From: SCGC-AAA076-P13 sp963926355
GTDB taxonomy: Bacteria > Pseudomonadota > Gammaproteobacteria > Magnimaribacterales > D2472
Reading direction: 5' to 3'
Assembly: GCA_963926355.1 (NCBI GenBank)
Contig: CAWUWW010000011.1
Coordinates: forward strand, 1 to 36,963
DNA: 36,963 nucleotides
The notes beneath the pieces were generated by a model, which saw nothing but the letters and a program-made list of their open reading frames with translations, had not been told where the DNA came from and searched no databases. This document shows, piece by piece, positions 32,534 through 36,963 of this stretch. The translations under genes were made by a program, and so were the position numbers. Position 1 is the stretch's first letter. Each line of letters starts with the position of its first letter.

Positions 32534-34198
32534 TTAATTTGGCCAATATGTGTATTCATCATCTTCATCATATTTATCTATTTCAGTTTTATCTATCCTT
32601 ATGGGAGTGCTAACAACACTCGGCCATAGTGGTTTAACCTGTTCGCTTATATGAATGTCTAGTAAAGAGTTTAATTGAGCTATAACCTTGGGATATTCCT
32701 TGTTAATATTCATCTGCTCATACGGATCCTTTTCTAGATCAAATAGCCAATCTCTATAAACTGGAGTATTGGATCTTATTAACTTCATATTTTTATGAAT
32801 AATTGTTTGCAGGTCTCCTTCTTTCCAATAAAGTGTCTCATGAGGATTATTTGAATTTATTCCATTGATATAAGGTAGTAAATTAATCCCATCAATTTTT
32901 AAATTATCTGGAATTAGTACACCTGCAACATTAGCAATTGTAGGAAAAATATCATTATGATGAATATTTTTAGTATAAATCGAGTTTTCTTTAATTCCCT
33001 CTGGCCAACTCATAATAAAAGGGATGTGCATCCCGCCTTCAAAGTGAGTTAACTTCCATCCTCTGTATGGTTTATTTACATCAGGAAGGCCTAAATATCC
33101 CGCTCCACCGTTATCACTGGTAAATACAATCAATGTATTTTCGTATAACCCATTATCTTTTAGTGTTTGAACAATTTTTCCTACACTCCTATCTAACGCA
33201 GTAATCATAGAGGCGTAAACACGAGTATTATGATCTTTTATATGATCATGATTGTCATAGTCATCCTTAAGAGATTGAAGAGGGTTGTGGACTGCCCAAT
33301 GCCCTAAATATAAAAAAAATGGTCTATTTTTATTGTTTTCTATTACTTTAACCGCTTCATCTGTGTAGTAATCTGTTAAATAACCTCCAGGCTCAAACGG
33401 ATCACTGTTATTAAATGATGCTGAAAATTGACTAGTTGCCCAGACCATATCCTCAACACCCGAGTCCACTTTTGCATTAATCACATTTGGGTCATTTTTC
33501 GGAAGATACGATGAGCCTGTTAACATTAAACTATCATCAAAACCTTGGTCAGTTGGTCTGCTTCCTTCAACATAGCCACCCAAATGCCATTTACCAATAT
33601 GAGCAGTATAGTAACCACCGTCTTTTAGTATCTCAGCTATTGTTACCTCACTAGAGGGCATTCCATTTATCAGACCTGTGAAGTTAGATATACTTTTTTC
33701 GTCATAAACATTAGGCATAAAACTTGGTTTTTTTTCACTTCTCCACTTCCATATGGTTGGTCCTTGTTTCATAAAAGGGGTAAATTCATAGCCAAATCGT
33801 GTGGAGTATCTACCTGTCATAATTGAAGCTCTTGAAGGAGCGCATACTGCATTAGCTGCATATCCGTTATTAAACCTAACTCCCTTTGTTGCTAGCTCAT
33901 CGATATTAGGTGTTCTTAATGAGCCGTCTGCTGCGCCGCCGTTATACAAAGATATGTCATTAAATCCCAAATCATCGGCTAATATAATAATGATATTGGG
34001 TTTGCCGGTGGCGCTGACATTTGACGAAATTGCGTCCGATTTAGACCAATTTATGTGCTTATTTGGTTCAATAGGGTTTGAAATATTAAGAGCAACAGGT
34101 AAAGCTTTTAATAGTAATTCATACTTATAAAACCAAATTAAAGAAGCGGCTGCTAATAATATTAATAAATATAAAGTGACTTTTCTTCTCAAGATCAT
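32534..34198 (-). CDS. S1-family sulfatase (arylsulfatase-like)
   Basis: A 554-residue sulfatase. An N-terminal Arg/Lys run and hydrophobic segment (about 8-24) form a signal anchor, so the enzyme faces the periplasm. Metal-binding Asp75 and Asp76 lie in IILADDLGFND. The maturation motif is C-A-P-S-R (119-123), so Cys119 should become formylglycine through a separate FGE enzyme not in this window. IGKWHLGG (about 201-208) and FTSDNGGAG (about 354-362) are further active-site blocks. The substrate could be a sulfated polysaccharide, aryl sulfate or other ester. It lies 70 bp upstream of the dehalogenase and 86 bp downstream of the oligopeptidase gene, on the same strand. Confidence 0.92.
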   Translation of the reverse strand: MILRRKVTLYLLILLAAASLIWFYKYELLLKALPVALNISNPIEPNKHINWSKSDAISSNVSATGKPNIIIILADDLGFNDISLYNGGAADGSLRTPNIDELATKGVRFNNGYAANAVCAPSRASIMTGRYSTRFGYEFTPFMKQGPTIWKWRSEKKPSFMPNVYDEKSISNFTGLINGMPSSEVTIAEILKDGGYYTAHIGKWHLGGYVEGSRPTDQGFDDSLMLTGSSYLPKNDPNVINAKVDSGVEDMVWATSQFSASFNNSDPFEPGGYLTDYYTDEAVKVIENNKNRPFFLYLGHWAVHNPLQSLKDDYDNHDHIKDHNTRVYASMITALDRSVGKIVQTLKDNGLYENTLIVFTSDNGGAGYLGLPDVNKPYRGWKLTHFEGGMHIPFIMSWPEGIKENSIYTKNIHHNDIFPTIANVAGVLIPDNLKIDGINLLPYINGINSNNPHETLYWKEGDLQTIIHKNMKLIRSNTPVYRDWLFDLEKDPYEQMNINKEYPKVIAQLNSLLDIHISEQVKPLWPSVVSTPIRIDKTEIDKYDEDDEYTYWPN

Positions 34199-34284
34199 AC
34201 GTACATCTTATATAGTCAATTAAAAGGTGTAAATTGGTAATATAATGCAATCCTTGTGCAATTAAGCACATCTTTAAAGTTAAA

Positions 34285-36372
34285 TTAATCTACTAAGTTA
34301 AGAATAAAATTATACTCTTCAGAGATTTCTTTGAATTGATTTATTCTACCGCTCATGCCGCCATGACCACCAATAAGATTCATTTTCATGAGTATTGGAT
34401 TATCAGATTGATTATATTCTCTTAACTTAGCTATGTACTTAGCAGGCTCGAAATATTGAACTTGTGAATCATAAAGGCTTGATGTTACTAATACAGCAGG
34501 GTAATTCATCTTTCCAATATTATCGTATGGTGAATACTGTTTAATATAAAAATATTCTTCCTCTATAGCTGGGTTACCCCATTCGTCATATTCAAATGTA
34601 GTTAAAGGAATTGAGGCATCTGACATAGTGGTAAGTACATCAACAAAGGGAACTCCTGAGAGAATGCCTTTATATAGCCCAGGTTCCATATTAATTATTC
34701 CACCCATTAATAAACCTCCAGCACTTCCCCCTCTAGCAAAAACATTGTCTGAATCGCCGATACCCTTGTTTAAGACCTCTTTAACTCCATCATTAAAATC
34801 ATTGAACGTATTTAACTTATTAAGCATTCTTCCATCTTCATACCAATACTTACCCATTTCTCCGCCACCTCTGATATTGATAATAGAAAAAATAAATCCT
34901 TTGTCCAAAAGGGGTATCAATGTTGATCTAAATGATGCATCGATATTAATACCATACGAACCGTACCCATAAAAAAGAATCGGTGCAGTTTGTAGATTTG
35001 TATTTTTGTGGACTATGGTAATGACAGGAATATCAACTCCATCTCTAGCTTTTATGAAGAACCTTTGATCTTTATAATTAGATCTATCAAAACCGATTAA
35101 TTTTTTTTGCCATAATGTACTTGAAACAGACTCATTTAAATCATAATTAACTATAGATGGTGGTGTTGTGAGTGAAGAGTACGAGTAGTAAAAATTTCCA
35201 TCTCTGGTCTCCTTATTGTAAGCAAAAGAAACATCATAAGCATTATCAGAAAATTCAATCTTATGTCTTGTTTTAGAATTTAGATTATAAATTGATATTT
35301 CAGGTAAACCATTTTCTCTAATCTCAAGAGCTAAATAATCATCCGAAAGCAGAATATTATTAATAAAGATATCAGAATCATGCTCAACAACTGTTTCCAT
35401 GCTCTCTATTGATCTATTGAGCTTTGATATAGATTTTAATACTTTAAAATTAGGTGCTTTATGATTCGTTAATACTAGAAATGAGTCATCAGACACATGC
35501 TCTAAGTAATACAAATGATTATCTGATCTTATAATATAAAGCTCTGGATTTTCAAGCGGATTGCTAATATCTATTATGCGTATTTCATTTAAGTTAGTTG
35601 CTTCAATATTTATATAAGCGTATTTCTTGTTTCTTGATAATGATAATGAAAGGTTAAATTCAGGATCCATTTCTTTGAACAAGAGGACGTCTTCAGAAGA
35701 CTCAGAACCAATTTCATGAACGTAAACAGAGTCAGATATCAGAGTTACAGGATCTTTTTTTAGATATATTATGTATTTATTATCTTTAGCCCAAATTATT
35801 GTTCCTGTAGTACCTTCGATTGATTCACTCCTGAGAGATTTTGATTCAGGTTCGAGTATCTTTATTGTGTATTCTCGTCTTCCATTATTATCTTCTGCAA
35901 AGGCAATAAGTTTATTATCGTAAGAAGGGGATATTGAGTTTATAGAGTAGTACTCTTGATCTAATAACTTAAGATTGGCATCAATGAGCATAATCTCATT
36001 ATTATTAGTATCTTTTCTAAAATATCTCGGAAGCTGCTCGGTTTTTAAAGTTTTTTGATAGTAACTAAAACCATTATTTGAGACTGCAAAACTTATCTCC
36101 TCATCAGGAACCTGATTCATCAAGCTGTCTACTAGTTCTGTTTGATGATCATAATTAGATGAAAACCATTCATCAGCATAGGCATTCTCAGACCTTAGGT
36201 ATGAAAGCATGTCCTCATTACTTCTAGTGTCATCTCTAAGCCAGTAATAGTTATCAACCCTCTCATCATCATGTTGATTTAGGATATATGGAATTTTTTC
36301 TGGGCTAGGTATTGGTATATTCATAGAACAAGCTGATAGGGTTAAAGAGATTATTAATAAGTACTTATACAT
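34285..36372 (-). CDS. Oligopeptidase B-like S9A serine peptidase, predicted lipoprotein
   Basis: A 695-residue S9A peptidase with an N-terminal beta-propeller (to about 430) and a C-terminal catalytic domain. Ser550 is in RGGSAGGLLMGG, Asp635 in SSLYDSQVQY and His670 in GGHGGMSG. GEMGKYWYEDGRMLNKLNTFNDF (504-526) is the oligopeptidase B signature, predicting cleavage after basic residues in short peptides. Unlike the common soluble enzyme, it begins with a signal peptide and a lipobox LSAC (12-15), so Cys15 is probably lipidated and the enzyme periplasmic. The gene starts 55 nt after the PsiE-like stop. No good Shine-Dalgarno is seen before the ATG at 36372. Confidence 0.92.
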   Translation of the reverse strand: MYKYLLIISLTLSACSMNIPIPSPEKIPYILNQHDDERVDNYYWLRDDTRSNEDMLSYLRSENAYADEWFSSNYDHQTELVDSLMNQVPDEEISFAVSNNGFSYYQKTLKTEQLPRYFRKDTNNNEIMLIDANLKLLDQEYYSINSISPSYDNKLIAFAEDNNGRREYTIKILEPESKSLRSESIEGTTGTIIWAKDNKYIIYLKKDPVTLISDSVYVHEIGSESSEDVLLFKEMDPEFNLSLSLSRNKKYAYINIEATNLNEIRIIDISNPLENPELYIIRSDNHLYYLEHVSDDSFLVLTNHKAPNFKVLKSISKLNRSIESMETVVEHDSDIFINNILLSDDYLALEIRENGLPEISIYNLNSKTRHKIEFSDNAYDVSFAYNKETRDGNFYYSYSSLTTPPSIVNYDLNESVSSTLWQKKLIGFDRSNYKDQRFFIKARDGVDIPVITIVHKNTNLQTAPILFYGYGSYGINIDASFRSTLIPLLDKGFIFSIINIRGGGEMGKYWYEDGRMLNKLNTFNDFNDGVKEVLNKGIGDSDNVFARGGSAGGLLMGGIINMEPGLYKGILSGVPFVDVLTTMSDASIPLTTFEYDEWGNPAIEEEYFYIKQYSPYDNIGKMNYPAVLVTSSLYDSQVQYFEPAKYIAKLREYNQSDNPILMKMNLIGGHGGMSGRINQFKEISEEYNFILNLVD

Positions 36373-36427
36373 AGCTAATATTAACTTAAAGGGTAATAAA
36401 AGGGGTTGGATGTTTCCCGTTAGCGAA

Positions 36428-36847
36428 CTATTCTAGGTCTATATCTTGTCTTATTTTGAGCTTCTGCAAGCTTATCTGATCCTTTAACGTCATTATATAA
36501 GCCGCAGCCGCAAGAATAAAAATTCCAGATGCTTCATATATTATATTTAATGAATCTAGTTCCTTGCTCTGGAGAATAATCATTCTTGTTAATGCAGTCA
36601 TTGCAATAATTATTGGTAATGTTACTGGAAGTCTATTATTGGCATAAAATGCACCAACCATTCCTAATACTTCTGCATATATAAATAATAAAAACAAATC
36701 ACTAAGATTCACGGATTGATCTACTATAAGTCTTATGATTTCTATACCTGTGGCATAAAGTGTAGCTATGGCAATAATCATTAAAATTATTTTTTCCGAT
36801 GTCCAAATAAACTTGGTCCAAATATTAGTTTCTTTATTCATATTCAT
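36428..36847 (-). CDS. PsiE-family membrane protein
   Basis: A 139-residue protein with four hydrophobic segments (about 16-34, 47-64, 72-89 and 104-120), the length and pattern of the PsiE (phosphate-starvation-inducible) family. LFLLFIYAEVLGMVGAFYANNRLPVTLPIIIAMTALTRMII (about 51-91) contains the conserved F-x-Y-x-E and P/R-containing loop typical of PsiE. The function of the family is unknown. Two in-frame ATG codons open the gene (at 36847 and two codons later) and no ribosome site separates them clearly. No Pho box was recognised upstream within the window. Confidence 0.78.
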   Translation of the reverse strand: MNMNKETNIWTKFIWTSEKIILMIIAIATLYATGIEIIRLIVDQSVNLSDLFLLFIYAEVLGMVGAFYANNRLPVTLPIIIAMTALTRMIILQSKELDSLNIIYEASGIFILAAAAYIMTLKDQISLQKLKIRQDIDLE

Positions 36848-36890
36848 ACTAGTAATTGCGTTACCTATAAAGCTTAGTTTGTTGAGTTAA

Positions 36891-36916
36891 AAATTTCTAC
36901 CTTTTTTTTGAAATTT
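36891..36916. repeat. Inverted repeat upstream of the PsiE-like gene
   Basis: AAATTTC (36891-36897) is repeated in inverted orientation as GAAATTT (36910-36916) across a 12-nt spacer with a T run. It lies about 45-70 bp upstream of the PsiE-like start. It could be an operator or simply chance in an AT-rich stretch. Confidence 0.25.
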
Positions 36917-36963
36917 ATATAAGACATTAAATATGATTCTTTGCTATATTTATTAGATGCTAA

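Noticed and set aside
34255..34270. Hairpin TGTGC-AATTAA-GCACA as a terminator after the oligopeptidase gene
   Set aside because: The stem is only 5 bp and no T run follows on the minus strand.

Overview
The window looks like a piece of a free-living marine gammaproteobacterium with a streamlined, AT-rich genome (about one third G+C by eye). A SAR86-type organism is my best guess. This rests on the low G+C, very short or overlapping gene junctions, a Gram-negative envelope gene cluster in gammaproteobacterial order, and many hydrolases (DUF3089, alpha/beta hydrolases, sulfatase, S9 and DUF885 peptidases, haloalkane dehalogenase). The taxonomic name is inference, because no rRNA gene is present. 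I see no IS element, phage gene, integrase or CRISPR array. No stretch longer than 300 bases lacks a gene.

Layout. (1) 1-4593, plus strand: the 3' end of an uncharacterised Met-rich protein, tRNA-Ser(UGA) with its own promoter, a PaaI-type thioesterase, a DUF3089 hydrolase, a secreted alpha/beta hydrolase and a GPH-family sugar/cation symporter. (2) 4594-6024, minus: a DUF349 coiled-coil protein that abuts the symporter tail to tail. (3) 6059-20242, plus: an unbroken run of 15 genes with no gap above 19 nt: trpS, an MFS exporter, hemH, a DECR-like SDR, a coniferyl-aldehyde-dehydrogenase-like ALDH, a LolC/E permease, lolD, exbB, exbD, a fused msbA-lpxK gene, kdsB, murB, a LysE-type exporter, DUF1285 and a tiny DUF2256 zinc-ribbon gene. 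(4) 20208-23635, minus: ETF-ubiquinone oxidoreductase followed 2 bp later by a DUF885 lipoprotein peptidase, divergent from etfBA (23764-25442, plus), which ends in a clear intrinsic terminator. (5) 25551-26519, plus: a bacterial CREST/alkaline-ceramidase-like membrane protein with an intact metal-site pattern. (6) 26516-36847, minus: a PsiE-like protein, a lipoprotein oligopeptidase B, an S1 sulfatase, and then a tight seven-gene run: haloalkane dehalogenase, two GSTs, DUF1330, DUF2855, a long GST-like protein and a YeiH-family anion exporter.

How the genes work together. The central run is mainly envelope building: lipoprotein sorting (Lol), lipid A 4'-phosphorylation and flipping (MsbA-LpxK), Kdo activation (KdsB) and peptidoglycan precursor synthesis (MurB). 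ETF and ETF-QO pass electrons from acyl-CoA and similar dehydrogenases to quinone, which fits the fatty-acid and aldehyde genes nearby. The minus-strand block on the right looks like a scavenging and detoxification module for organohalogen, organosulfate or electrophilic compounds. The most unusual items are the MsbA-LpxK fusion and the dehalogenase/GST/DUF2855/YeiH operon.
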